Origin: Bradyrhizobium sp. sGM-13
GTDB lineage: Bacteria; Pseudomonadota; Alphaproteobacteria; Rhizobiales; Xanthobacteraceae
NCBI RefSeq assembly: GCF_018398875.1
Contig: NZ_JAGWDK010000001.1
Coordinates: 372,001 to 436,000, forward strand
Reading direction: 5' to 3'
Length of the DNA: 64,000 bases
The notes below the pieces were generated by a model. The model had not been told where the DNA came from. It searched no databases and saw only the letters and a list, made by a program, of their open reading frames with translations. Each line of letters opens with the position of its first letter. Within the stretch, counting starts at the first letter, position 1. Shown here one piece after another: positions 26,961 through 35,775 of this stretch. The position numbers and the translations under genes are program-made.

Positions 26961-28628
26961 ATGATACAGGTTTGTTTGCGGACGCGAGACGGGATAGCTT
27001 TTGAGCAAACCACACGCACGGAGGCGACGCCGATTCCGGACTACGACGCCATCATTATCGGCGCGGGCATGTCGGGGCTGTACCAGCTCTACCGGCTGCG
27101 CGAGCAGGGTTTTCGCGTGCGCGTGTTCGAGGCTGCGACCGATGTCGGCGGCACCTGGTACTGGAACCGTTATCCCGGCGCGCGCTTCGATTCCGAAAGC
27201 TATTCCCATGGCTACTCGTTCTCGAAGGAGTTGCTTGAGGAATGGGAATGGTCGGAGCATTTTGCCGGCCAGCCGGAGACGTTGCGCTATCTCAAATACG
27301 TCGCCGACAAGTTCGACCTGCGCCGGGATATCCAATTCAGGAGCCGGGTGACGGCGGCTACTTACGAGGAAGATACGCGGAGCTGGACCATTACGCTGGA
27401 GGACGGCAGCCGGTTCGACGCGCGCTTCCTGATCACCGCGATCGGGCCGTTGTCGACGCCTACCCTGCCGCGGATCGAGGGTCGCGAGGATTTCAAGGGC
27501 GCCTCCTTTCATACCGCGCGATGGCCGAAGGAGCCGGTGGATTTTACCGGCAAGCGCGTCGCCGTGATCGGCACCGGCGCCACCGGCGTGCAGACCATCC
27601 AGACCATTGCGGGACAAGTCGGCCATCTCACCGTATTCCAGCGCACGCCGAACTGGTGCGCGCCGCTGCACAACGGCAAGATCGACGCCGAAACCCAGAA
27701 GAAGATCAAGGCCGGCTATCCCGAGATCTTCGCCCGTTGCCAGGAAACCTTCGCCTGCTTCCTGCACACGCCGGACCCGCGCGGCGCGTTCGAGGTGTCG
27801 GACGAGGAGCGCGAGGCGTTTTATGAATAGCTCTATGGCGAGCGCGGCTTCGGCATCTGGCAGGGCAATTTTCGCGACATACTGATCGACCGCAAGGCAA
27901 ACGCCACGACCTCCGATTTCGTCGCGCGCAAGATCCGGCAGCGCGTGAAGAATTCGGCGGTCGCGGAAAAGCTGATTCCGAAAAATCACGGCTTCGGTAC
28001 GCGACGCTTGCCGCTCGAGACCTTCTATTACGAGGTCTACAACCAGGATAATGTCGAGCTGGTCGACATCAACGAGACGCCGATCGAGCGGATCACGCTT
28101 GCCGGCATCAGGACAAGCGAACGGGATTACGAGTTCGACATCATCATCTATGCGACCGGTTTCGATGCCATCACCGGCAGTTTCGACAAGATCGATTTTC
28201 GCGGGATTGGCGGCGCGCGGTTGAAAGACAAGTGGCGACAAGGCCCGGAGACCTATCTCGGCATTATGGTGCATGAATTTCCGAACATGCTGATGCTGAT
28301 GGGGCCGCACACCGCGCTCGGCAACATCCCGCGCAGCATCGAATACAGCGTCGACTGGGTCACCGGGCTGCTCCTGTTCGCGATGAAAGAGGGGCTGACG
28401 CGGCTGGAGGCAACGCTGGAGGGCGTGAAATCCTGGACCGATCACGTCAAGGCGCTCGGCGAGGGATTGCTGTCCAACGAGGTCAACTCCTGGATGACCG
28501 GCATCAATTCCAACGTCGAAGGCAAACAGAGGCGCATCGTCGCCCGCTACAGCGGCAGCGCGCCGGCCTATCGCGCGAGGTGCGATGCGGTAGCGGCGAA
28601 GCGATATGATGAGTTGAGGCTGGGGTAA
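26961..28628 (+). pseudogene. Baeyer-Villiger-type flavin monooxygenase, interrupted by one in-frame TAG
   Basis: Relatives such as cyclohexanone monooxygenase insert oxygen next to a ketone using FAD and NADPH. The frame shows the first Rossmann motif 'AIIIGAGMSGLYQLYRLREQ', 'GGTWYWNRYPGARFDSES', the fingerprint region around 'FKGASFHTARWP', and the NADPH motif 'VAVIGTGATGVQTIQ'. Codon 290 (27828-27830) is TAG in 'AFYE*LYGERGFG', where a lysine codon AAG is expected. Downstream, 'YATGFDAITGSFDKIDFRG' and 'MLMLMGPHTALGN' continue in the same frame to 28628. This is a single nonsense change in an otherwise intact gene: a young pseudogene or a sequence error. Confidence 0.82.
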
Positions 28629-28662
28629 ATCGTAGCACATGAGCCTTCCGTACTCCGTGACT

Positions 28663-28761
28663 GTCATCCCCCGCGCATGCGGGGGATCCAGTACGCTGCG
28701 GCTTCTCCGTTGAATCACTGACGTCTCTGGAATACTGGATCCCCGCCTTCGCGGGGATGAC
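28663..28761. repeat. Palindromic intergenic repeat, GTCATCCCC family
   Basis: GTCATCCCCCGCGCATGCGGGGGATCCAGTA at one end is mirrored by TACTGGATCCCCGCCTTCGCGGGGATGAC at the other, so the whole 99-base unit can fold on itself, with smaller hairpins at each end. It lies after the monooxygenase gene. It is a typical dispersed element of Bradyrhizobium-type genomes. Confidence 0.85.
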
Positions 28762-28788
28762 GACTGAATGTCGGGCGCCACAGATGCC

Positions 28789-28883
28789 GTAGGGTGGGCA
28801 AAGCGCAAGCGTGCCCACTGTCAAGCAGCGCGATCGTTGATGGAATGGTGGGCACAGCGCTATCGCGCCTTTGCCCACCCTAT
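28789..28883. repeat. Palindromic intergenic repeat, GTAGGGTGGGCA family
   Basis: GTAGGGTGGGCA at the left is complementary to TGCCCACCCTAT at the right, and inner segments GTGCCCAC and GTGGGCAC also pair. The unit fills the gap between the monooxygenase repeat and the convergent carboxylase gene. It could act as a two-way transcription stop. Confidence 0.8.
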
Positions 28884-28893
28884 GGATCTCCCG

Positions 28894-31800
28894 CTACCAC
28901 GCATCGATGCACGGCCGCTTCTTTGTCGTGCGCGCTTCCGGCTTTGGCACCGAACGCAGGCCGGACATGATCCAGTGCCGCGTGTCGGCGGGATCGATCA
29001 CTTCGTCGATCTCGAGCACCGAGGCGATCGAGACCGCTTTGCCGTTGGCGTAGAGCTCGGCGACCTTGGACCTGTAATAGTCCTCGCGCTCGACCGGGTC
29101 TTCGATTGCTTCCATCTCCTTGCGGAAACCGAGCCGGACATAGCCTTCCAGCCCCATGCCGCCGAACTCGCCAGTCGGCCAGGCCACGGTGAAGAACGAG
29201 GCGTGGAAGCCGCCGCCGATCATCGATTGCGCGCCCAGCCCATAGCCCTTGCGCAGGACGATGCCGAACAGCGGCACGGTGAGGCTCGCGCCGGTCACGA
29301 ACATGCGCGCGACATGGCGTACGATCGCGGTTTTCTCCGCTTCGGGGCCGACCATGAAGCCCGGCGTATCGCAGAGCGATATAATCGGAAGGTCGAAGGC
29401 GTCGCAGAGCTGCATGAAGCGCGCGGCCTTGTCGCCGGCCGGCGCGTCGATCGCGCCGCCGAGATGCTTTGGGTTATTGGCGATCAGGCCGAACGGTTTC
29501 CCTTCGATGCGAATGAAGGCGGTGATCATGCCGACGCCGAAATCCCGGCGGATCTCCAGCACCGAGCCTTCGTCGGCCAAGAGATCGATGACGCTGCGGA
29601 TGTCGTAGACCCGCAGCCGGTTCTCCGGAATGGACCGCCGCAGCAGGCGCTGGTCCGGCGCTTTCCAGTCGGCGACCGCGCCCTGGAAGTAGGACAGATA
29701 TTTCTGCGCCGCGGATGTCGCCTCCGCTTCATCCTGGACCAGAATGTCGATGACGCCGTTCGGCGACTGGAACGACACCGGACCTACTTCAGCAGGGTGA
29801 TAGACGCCGAGCCCGCCGCCCTCGATCATCGCCGGTCCGCCCATGCCGATCGAGGCGTTCTTCGTCGCGATGATGACGTCGCAACAGCCGAGCATCGCGG
29901 CGTTACCGGCAAAGCAATAGCCGGAGACGACGCCAATCACCGGCACCAGCCCCGAGAGCTTTGCGAACTGCACGAAGGACGGCCCGTCGAGGCCGGTCAT
30001 GCCGAGCCTGTCCGTATCGCCGGGGCGACCGCCGCCGCCTTCGGCATAAAACACCAGCGGCAGCCGCCATTGCTCGGCCAAGCTCAGCATGCGGTCGATC
30101 TTCTTGTGGTTCATGTGACCTTGCGTGCCCGCGAGCACGGTGTAATCGTAGGCGATCACCATGCAGCGGGCGGCGTCCGCGCCGAATTTTTTCGCGTTCA
30201 CGGTGGCGATGCCGGAGATCAGGCCGTCGGCCGGCGTGTTGCGGATCAGGTCGTCGACCGTGCGCCGCCTTCGCTGGGCGGCGATGGCGAGCGAACCATA
30301 TTCGACGAAGGAGCCTTCATCGACGAGGTGGGCGATGTTCTCGCGCGCCGTGCGCTGGTTGGTCTTGCGCCGCCGTTCGACCGAGGCCGGCCGATTTTCA
30401 TCCAGCGTGATGGCGTGGCGTTCGATCAGCTCGGCGAGGTCGGGGCGGATGTGGTCGAGATCGATATCGTCCTCCTCGGTGACATCATGGGCGTCGATCT
30501 CCGCAGGCTCCAGATAGAGGATCGGCTCGTCCTGCATCAGCGTCACGCCGGAGCCTGCTGCGATCTGTGTCACCCGGCCGCCCTGCGGCGCCGTGACCAG
30601 ATGCTCCATCTTCATGGATTCGAGCACCGCAATCTGCTGGCCGGCACGGACGAGGTCTTCCTCCTCGACGTCTATCGCGACGATCGTGCCTTGCAGCGGC
30701 GCTGGCACCGCGACCGAACCTGCCGGGCCGGTCGCCGATGCCGCGACCGCGATCGCGAGCGTCTCGTCGTCGGAGGCGCTGCCGGATTCGACCAGTTCCG
30801 TCTCCGCCGTCGTTTTGGTTTCGCCAACCAGATCGGCAACATGCTTGTCGATAAAGCCGGTGCTGAGACGGTTCTCGACGAAATCCGGATGCGCCAAAAT
30901 CGCCGCGAGGAAGGGAACATTGGTGGCGACACCGCCGATGCGAAATTCACGCAGCGTCCGCGTGGCCTTATGCACCACGTCGGTCCAGTTGCCGCCTGGC
31001 GAATGCACGATGACCTTTGCGAGCAGCGAGTCGAAGGCGGCGCTGGTCCGGTAGCCCGAATAGCCGAACGTATCGACGCGCACGCCGGGGCCGGACGGCA
31101 GGTCGAACACGGCAAGCGTCCCGCCGGTCGGCCTGGTGGCGCCGGTCTCGTCCATCACCTCCATGTTGACGCGGAGCTGGATCGCGAAGCCTCGGGGCCT
31201 CGGGATGTAGCCCTGCGCTAGCCCAAGCGAGCCCAGCGTCGCGCCGGCCGCGACCGCAAGCTGCGACTGCACGAGATCGAGGCCGAGCACCTCCTCGGTA
31301 ACGGTATGCTCGACCTGAAGCCGCGGATTGGCCTCGATAAAAGCGAACGCCTTGTCGCTGGTCCTGGCGTCATTATCGACGAGGAATTCGAAAGTGCCGA
31401 GATTGTCGTAGTTCGCGGCGGCCGCAAGTTCCTTGGCGGCGTCGATGATACGCGTCCGCAAGGCGTCGTTCAGCGACGGGCTTGGTGCGACCTCGATGAG
31501 CTTCTGGTTGCGGCGCTGGATCGTGCATTCACGCTCCCACAGATGGCTGATCGCGCCGTGGTGGTCGCAGATGACCTGCACCTCGATGTGGCGGGCATTG
31601 CGAATCAGGCGCTCGACATAGACGCCATCGCTGCCGAAGGCCGCCATCGCCTCTGATTGGCAGCGCGCATAGGCCTCCTCCAGCCTGCCCGCGTCGTCGA
31701 CGATGCGCATGCCGCGGCCGCCGCCGCCGGCGATGGCCTTGATCATGATGGCGCCGCCTGCGCCGAGCGATTCCAGGAAGGCCTTGGCCTCATCGAGGCT

Positions 31801-32214
31801 GGTCGGCCCGCTGGTGCCCTCGATAATGGGCACGCCGCATTTTTTTGCCAGCGCCCTGGCCTGCGCCTTGTCGCCGAACAGATCGAGCGCTTCCGGCGAC
31901 GGGCCGACGAAGACGATGCTTTCCTCGATGCAGCGGCGGGCGAACCCGGCATTCTCGCTGAGGAAGCCATAGCCGGGATGCACGGCGTCGCATTCGGTCG
32001 CCTTGGCGGCTGCGATCACCGCCTCGATATCGAGATAGGCCCGCGCGCCGCGCCCGGGGATTTCAAGGGCGGCGTCGGCGGCGCGGACATGCAGCGATTG
32101 CGCGTCGTCGGCGGAGTAGATTGCGACCGTCGCAAGGCCGGCGTCGCCCGCAGCGCGCGCGATGCGGATGGCAATCTCGCCGCGGTTGGCAATCAGCAAT
32201 TTATGGAAGGACAT
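28894..32214 (-). CDS. Single-chain biotin-dependent acyl-CoA carboxylase (BC-BCCP-CT)
   Basis: 1106 residues in one chain. Residues 1-450 are biotin carboxylase ('KLLIANRGEIAIRI', ATP loop 'AIAGGGGRGMRIV', 'FIEANPRLQVEHTVTEEV'). The biotinyl domain is near 520-590 with the biotin lysine in 'ESMKMEH'. The C-terminal half is carboxyltransferase ('DGLISGIATVNAKKF', 'GYCFAGNAAMLGCCDVIIATKNASIGMGGPAMIEGGG', 'CDTPGFMVGPEAEK'). The layout resembles the single-polypeptide long-chain acyl-CoA carboxylase known from mycobacteria. It is monocistronic, with an IclR-like palindrome 150 bases upstream. The acyl-CoA substrate is unknown. Confidence 0.9.
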   Translation of the reverse strand: MSFHKLLIANRGEIAIRIARAAGDAGLATVAIYSADDAQSLHVRAADAALEIPGRGARAYLDIEAVIAAAKATECDAVHPGYGFLSENAGFARRCIEESIVFVGPSPEALDLFGDKAQARALAKKCGVPIIEGTSGPTSLDEAKAFLESLGAGGAIMIKAIAGGGGRGMRIVDDAGRLEEAYARCQSEAMAAFGSDGVYVERLIRNARHIEVQVICDHHGAISHLWERECTIQRRNQKLIEVAPSPSLNDALRTRIIDAAKELAAAANYDNLGTFEFLVDNDARTSDKAFAFIEANPRLQVEHTVTEEVLGLDLVQSQLAVAAGATLGSLGLAQGYIPRPRGFAIQLRVNMEVMDETGATRPTGGTLAVFDLPSGPGVRVDTFGYSGYRTSAAFDSLLAKVIVHSPGGNWTDVVHKATRTLREFRIGGVATNVPFLAAILAHPDFVENRLSTGFIDKHVADLVGETKTTAETELVESGSASDDETLAIAVAASATGPAGSVAVPAPLQGTIVAIDVEEEDLVRAGQQIAVLESMKMEHLVTAPQGGRVTQIAAGSGVTLMQDEPILYLEPAEIDAHDVTEEDDIDLDHIRPDLAELIERHAITLDENRPASVERRRKTNQRTARENIAHLVDEGSFVEYGSLAIAAQRRRRTVDDLIRNTPADGLISGIATVNAKKFGADAARCMVIAYDYTVLAGTQGHMNHKKIDRMLSLAEQWRLPLVFYAEGGGGRPGDTDRLGMTGLDGPSFVQFAKLSGLVPVIGVVSGYCFAGNAAMLGCCDVIIATKNASIGMGGPAMIEGGGLGVYHPAEVGPVSFQSPNGVIDILVQDEAEATSAAQKYLSYFQGAVADWKAPDQRLLRRSIPENRLRVYDIRSVIDLLADEGSVLEIRRDFGVGMITAFIRIEGKPFGLIANNPKHLGGAIDAPAGDKAARFMQLCDAFDLPIISLCDTPGFMVGPEAEKTAIVRHVARMFVTGASLTVPLFGIVLRKGYGLGAQSMIGGGFHASFFTVAWPTGEFGGMGLEGYVRLGFRKEMEAIEDPVEREDYYRSKVAELYANGKAVSIASVLEIDEVIDPADTRHWIMSGLRSVPKPEARTTKKRPCIDAW

Positions 32215-32365
32215 GAACGGTTTCCGTCTGGACAGCAGAGCGAAAATGATGCGGCGATCGGCTCACCTCGCCTCGCTTGCTTCCCATACCCCAATCAGCA
32301 GCGCGAGGCGGCTACCGGCAGTTTCTTGTTTACTCGACATGAACCGTTGCCGAGATTCTGCGCAA

Positions 32366-32382
32366 GTGGAATTTCGTTCCAC
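32366..32382. promoter_or_regulatory. IclR-like palindrome upstream of the carboxylase gene
   Basis: GTGGAA-TTTCG-TTCCAC is a perfect inverted repeat with 6-base arms, about 150 bases before the carboxylase start and 40 bases after the end of the amidohydrolase gene. The pattern resembles IclR-family operators. No iclR gene is in the window. Confidence 0.5.
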
Positions 32383-32421
32383 ATGACGGAATTCACACAG
32401 CAACTGAGGCGCTTAAGCGAT

Positions 32422-33867
32422 CTACCGGCAATCGAGCTGGGCTTCGAACCAGCCCTGCAGCGACGCTGCGAGCGGCGGCCAGGCCCGCTGAAATGGTGAG
32501 AGTTGTCTTGCATTGGCGCGATAGATTCCGCGTAGCTCCCGCTCGATCGCGGGGAGATCGACACCGGTGCAACGGCCTTCGCTGATGATCAGCCGTCCGT
32601 CCACCACGACGTCGCGCAAGAAAGACGCATTGCCGCGGGCGAACAGGAGATCGATGGGATCGACCGGGATGATCCGGTCGCGGTCGAGCCGATCGAGATC
32701 GATGGTGACGAAATCGGCTGGCGCGCCTGATATGAGGGCGCCCGTTCCGGGCGCGCCGGTCGCCTTGCGGCCATTGGCGATCGCGAGCGCGAGGAATTCG
32801 GAAGCTGTCCAGGTTCGCTCAAAGCCAAGGCCGCCGTGCATCATCTGCACCAGCCTCATCTCGCGCAGCACGTCGTCGTCTTCGTCGAGCGCGAGACCGT
32901 CGACGCCGACCGCGATGGCGCAGCCACATCGGTGCGCCGCGGCGATCGGCGCGAGGCCCGAGCGCAGGTGCAAATTGGAGGAGAAGTTGGTGACGATACG
33001 CGCGCCGGACGCGGCGATCATCTCGATCTCGTCGGGGCGGGCGTGGATGCAATGCGCCAGCGTCAGCCGCTCCGACAGGAAGCCGATGTCGCGGAGATAG
33101 CGGACGACGCCATCCGGAAAATGCTGGTCAGCCCAGGCGCGCTGATGGACTGTCTCCAGCAGATGCATGTGGATGCGTCGCCCGCTGTGCGCCGAATTCT
33201 CGGCTACCGCCTCGAGCAACGGTTTTGAGCACCATTGCACGCCCGCGGGGCCAAGCTGCACATCGAGCTTGGGACCTGCGATAGCCGAGGCAATGGCATC
33301 CGTGAGTTCGATATAGGCCTTTGGCGACATCGGCGCGCGGACGAACAGTTCCTCAACGGCCTTGCGATCGTCGCTTGAGAGCTGCGACAGCACCGGTTCG
33401 CTGTCGCCATAGACCACCGGGTTCTGGTCGCGCACGGCAAGCGCAAACGCGATGCGGATGCCGACGTCGGACGCCGCGCGCGCAATCGCTTTTGCCTCCT
33501 CGACCAGCGGCATGGCGCCGCTTGGCCGGGTGTAGTGCACCATCATCGCCGCGCAGCCCGCCCGCGCCGATCGCGCCAATGCTGACGCTGCGGTCAGATA
33601 GGGATCGACCGGCGTGCCGAGCGCGGAGCGCAGGATCCAGCTTTCCAAGGGCATGCCGAGCGCGCCGAACGAGGATGCGGTCGGCCGCGCGTGATCGTGG
33701 GCGTTGACGAAGGCGGGAAGAATGAGGGAGCGCGGGCCGGTTGCGGACGGCGTCGCTGGCGAGATGGACGTGATGCGGCCTTTGTCGTGGCGAAGTACGA
33801 CGTTGTCGAGCAGGCCATGGTCGGGGCCGGAGAAGAGGCTGTGTGCCGGAACATCCATCGTCATCAT
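32422..33867 (-). CDS. Amidohydrolase (cytosine deaminase / chlorohydrolase-like)
   Basis: 481 residues. The metal-dependent hydrolase pattern is present: 'LILPAFVNAHDHARP' (an HxH-type motif), 'HMHLLETVHQRAW', 'LTLAHCIHARPDEIEMIA' and 'IAVGVDGLALDEDDDVL' with the catalytic aspartate. It lies immediately downstream of the SsuABC-like transporter genes on the same strand. It probably deaminates or hydrolyses whatever that transporter brings in. Heterocyclic amines or guanidines are typical substrates of the family, but this one cannot be named. Confidence 0.82.
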   Translation of the reverse strand: MMTMDVPAHSLFSGPDHGLLDNVVLRHDKGRITSISPATPSATGPRSLILPAFVNAHDHARPTASSFGALGMPLESWILRSALGTPVDPYLTAASALARSARAGCAAMMVHYTRPSGAMPLVEEAKAIARAASDVGIRIAFALAVRDQNPVVYGDSEPVLSQLSSDDRKAVEELFVRAPMSPKAYIELTDAIASAIAGPKLDVQLGPAGVQWCSKPLLEAVAENSAHSGRRIHMHLLETVHQRAWADQHFPDGVVRYLRDIGFLSERLTLAHCIHARPDEIEMIAASGARIVTNFSSNLHLRSGLAPIAAAHRCGCAIAVGVDGLALDEDDDVLREMRLVQMMHGGLGFERTWTASEFLALAIANGRKATGAPGTGALISGAPADFVTIDLDRLDRDRIIPVDPIDLLFARGNASFLRDVVVDGRLIISEGRCTGVDLPAIERELRGIYRANARQLSPFQRAWPPLAASLQGWFEAQLDCR

Positions 33868-33872
33868 CGCAC

Positions 33873-33912
33873 GCCGTCATTGCGAGCCAACGGGTCGCGC
33901 CTCGCAATGACG
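33873..33912. repeat. Hairpin repeat, GTCATTGCGAG family
   Basis: CCGTCATTGCGAG (33873-33885) and CTCGCAATGACGG (33900-33912) are perfect 13-base inverted arms around a 14-base loop. The hairpin sits between the binding-protein gene and the amidohydrolase gene, only 5 bases before the latter's first possible ATG, where it could affect translation. It is a short form of a widespread alphaproteobacterial repeat. Confidence 0.8.
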
Positions 33913-33928
33913 GCCTGAACCACCTGAC

Positions 33929-34953
33929 TCAATTCGCCGTATACACTAGCTCCCGCTCGGCGCGCGGCGGCAGGAATTCGCGGGAGAAAATTTCCGCAGG
34001 CGCCGGCGCGCGGGCGAGCTGGTAGCCTTCCACGATGATACCGATCGCGCGAGCCATGCGGTCGTCCTTGATGTCGCCGACGCCGATCTCCTTCATCTCG
34101 GGCGAGACGATCAGCTTATCGAAGGAAAACTGCAGGCGGCGCTTCTCGACGTCGGCATTGATCAGATTGTCGTAATTCAGCGCGGCCTTCATCCCGGCAT
34201 TCTGGTCCTTGGCGATCGCGATAACGGCCTTGTTGACGGCGCGCACGAGGCCGGCGACGGCCTTCGGATTGGACGCCAGCAGCTTGCGCGACACATCATG
34301 CCGTTGGAATAGAGATCGAGGCCGTAGTCACCGAAAGAAAACCACTTGTAGTCCTTGTCGGGATCCTGGCGGTTCAATACCAAGTTGAAGTAGCTCGTGA
34401 TGTTGAACACGAGAGCTGCGTCGATATCGCCCTTGATCAGCATCGGCTCCTGCAGGTTCGGCGCCATGTTGGAGATCTTGATCTTCTCGCCCTCCAGCTT
34501 GTTCTTGTTGGCAAACACCGGCAGCAACCGCGTCGTCGGCGTGCCCTGCGCGCCGCCGAGCGTGCGGCCCTCAAAGTCCTTGATGGTGTTGATGCCGCTG
34601 GTCTTCTTGGTGACGATCGCGAACGGCGGCTGGTTCCAGATCATGTAGACCATCACAGGCGCGTCCTACGGTTTGGTCGAGGCGTTCTGGATGATGGCGT
34701 TGACGTCGCCGAAGCCGGCGTCGTAGGCGCCCGACATGATGCGCGTCACTGTCGCGCCGGAGCCCTCGCCCTGGTCGATCACGACGTTGAGGCCTTCCTC
34801 TTTGAAGAAGCCGTTGTCCTTGGCATAGAAGAACGCGGCGTCGGACCCTTGTGTCTTCCAACCCAGCGTGAACTTGATCGTGGTTTCCTGGGCGCTGGCA
34901 GCACCGGCGAACAAGGCAACTCCCAACAGCGCGGCGCTTACTCTGGCTAACAT
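33929..34953 (-). pseudogene. NMT1/SsuA-type ABC substrate-binding protein, broken by a stop and a frameshift
   Basis: From ATG 34953 (after GAGGAGAATACG) a signal peptide and the NMT1 fold begin ('TTIKFTLGWKTQGSDAAFFYAKDNGFFKEEGLNV'). TAG at 34666-34668 interrupts 'ASTKP*DAPVMVYM', where CAG (Gln) would fit. The same frame continues to 'LYSNGMM' near 34300. There one missing G (ATGATGTGTCG for ATGATGGTGTCG) shifts the frame to 'SRKLLASNPKAVAGLVRAVNKAV', which runs to 33929. All three pieces together make a full-length protein of about 340 residues. It is either a decaying gene or two sequencing errors. The permease and ATPase genes upstream are intact. Confidence 0.85.
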
Positions 34954-34997
34954 CGTATTCTCCTCGATAAAGGTTGGATGGCGGTTGGCGAAAACCT

Positions 34998-35774
34998 TCA
35001 TGTCGCGATCATGTCGTTCTTGCGGGTGGCCCAGCCGGTGACGCGCCCCTCGATGACCGAAAAGATCACGTAGAGCACGACGCCGAGGCCGGCGAGCACG
35101 AACAGGCCGGCGAACACCAGCGGCACGTTGAAATTCGAGGACGCGGTCATCATCACGTTGCCGATGCCGCGGTTCGAGGCGACGGTCTCCGACAGTACCG
35201 CGCCGACGAAGGCGTAGGAGATCGCGACCTTCAGCGAGGCAAAGAAGAATGGCATGGTGCGGGGCAAGCCGACGTTCCAGAGGATGTCGAACTTGCTGGC
35301 GCCGAGTGCTTTCAGCACGTCTTCGAGTTCGGGTTCGGTCGTCGCCAGCCCCGTCGCGATGTTGACCACGATCGGGAAGAAGCAGATCGAGAGCGCGGTC
35401 AGCACCGCCGGCACCGAGCCGGAGCCGAACCACAGCACGAAGATCGGTACCACGGCGACCTTCGGGATCGAGGAAAATCCAACGAGCAGCGGATAGGCCG
35501 TATCATACGCGGTTTTTGAGACGCCGATCACTGCGCCTAATACGACGCCGAGCCCGACGCCAAGAACAAACCCGATCATCGTCGTCGCCAGCGTCTGCAG
35601 GACGTGCGGCCACAGGATCGGGAATTTCTCGACCAGCGTGACGAATACCTGCGAGGGACGCGGCAGCACCAGGTCGGACGTGCCTGATATCAGGCAGAAC
35701 AATTCCCAGGCGACGAAGAACAGCACGATCAGTGCCGCCGACCAGGCTTTTTGGCGATAATCGAGATCTGGCAT
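34998..35774 (-). CDS. ABC transporter permease, SsuC/TauC type
   Basis: 258 residues with about six helices and the EAA-type loop region 'EPELEDVLKALGASKFDILWNVGLPRTMPFFFASLKVAISYAFVGAVLSE'. ATG 35774 lies one base after the ATPase stop, with AGGGAG in the ATPase end as ribosome site, so translation is coupled. It forms an importer with the ATPase and the damaged binding protein. Confidence 0.9.
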   Translation of the reverse strand: MPDLDYRQKAWSAALIVLFFVAWELFCLISGTSDLVLPRPSQVFVTLVEKFPILWPHVLQTLATTMIGFVLGVGLGVVLGAVIGVSKTAYDTAYPLLVGFSSIPKVAVVPIFVLWFGSGSVPAVLTALSICFFPIVVNIATGLATTEPELEDVLKALGASKFDILWNVGLPRTMPFFFASLKVAISYAFVGAVLSETVASNRGIGNVMMTASSNFNVPLVFAGLFVLAGLGVVLYVIFSVIEGRVTGWATRKNDMIAT

Positions 35775-35775
35775 G

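Noticed and set aside
26826..28808. 660-codon minus-strand frame through the interrupted monooxygenase
   Set aside because: It is tempting because the plus-strand gene has a stop, but the antisense product has no recognisable domain, whereas the plus frame keeps all monooxygenase motifs on both sides of the stop.
28768..31221. Long plus-strand frame opposite the carboxylase gene
   Set aside because: Antisense shadow of a high-GC gene; composition is dominated by Arg, His and Asp.
918..34953. Stop-codon recoding (amber suppression or selenocysteine) to explain the in-frame stops
   Set aside because: Two are TAG and one TAA, at positions where lysine, glutamine and leucine are expected. There is no SECIS-like structure, and one gene also has a frameshift. 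Ordinary mutation or sequencing error is simpler.
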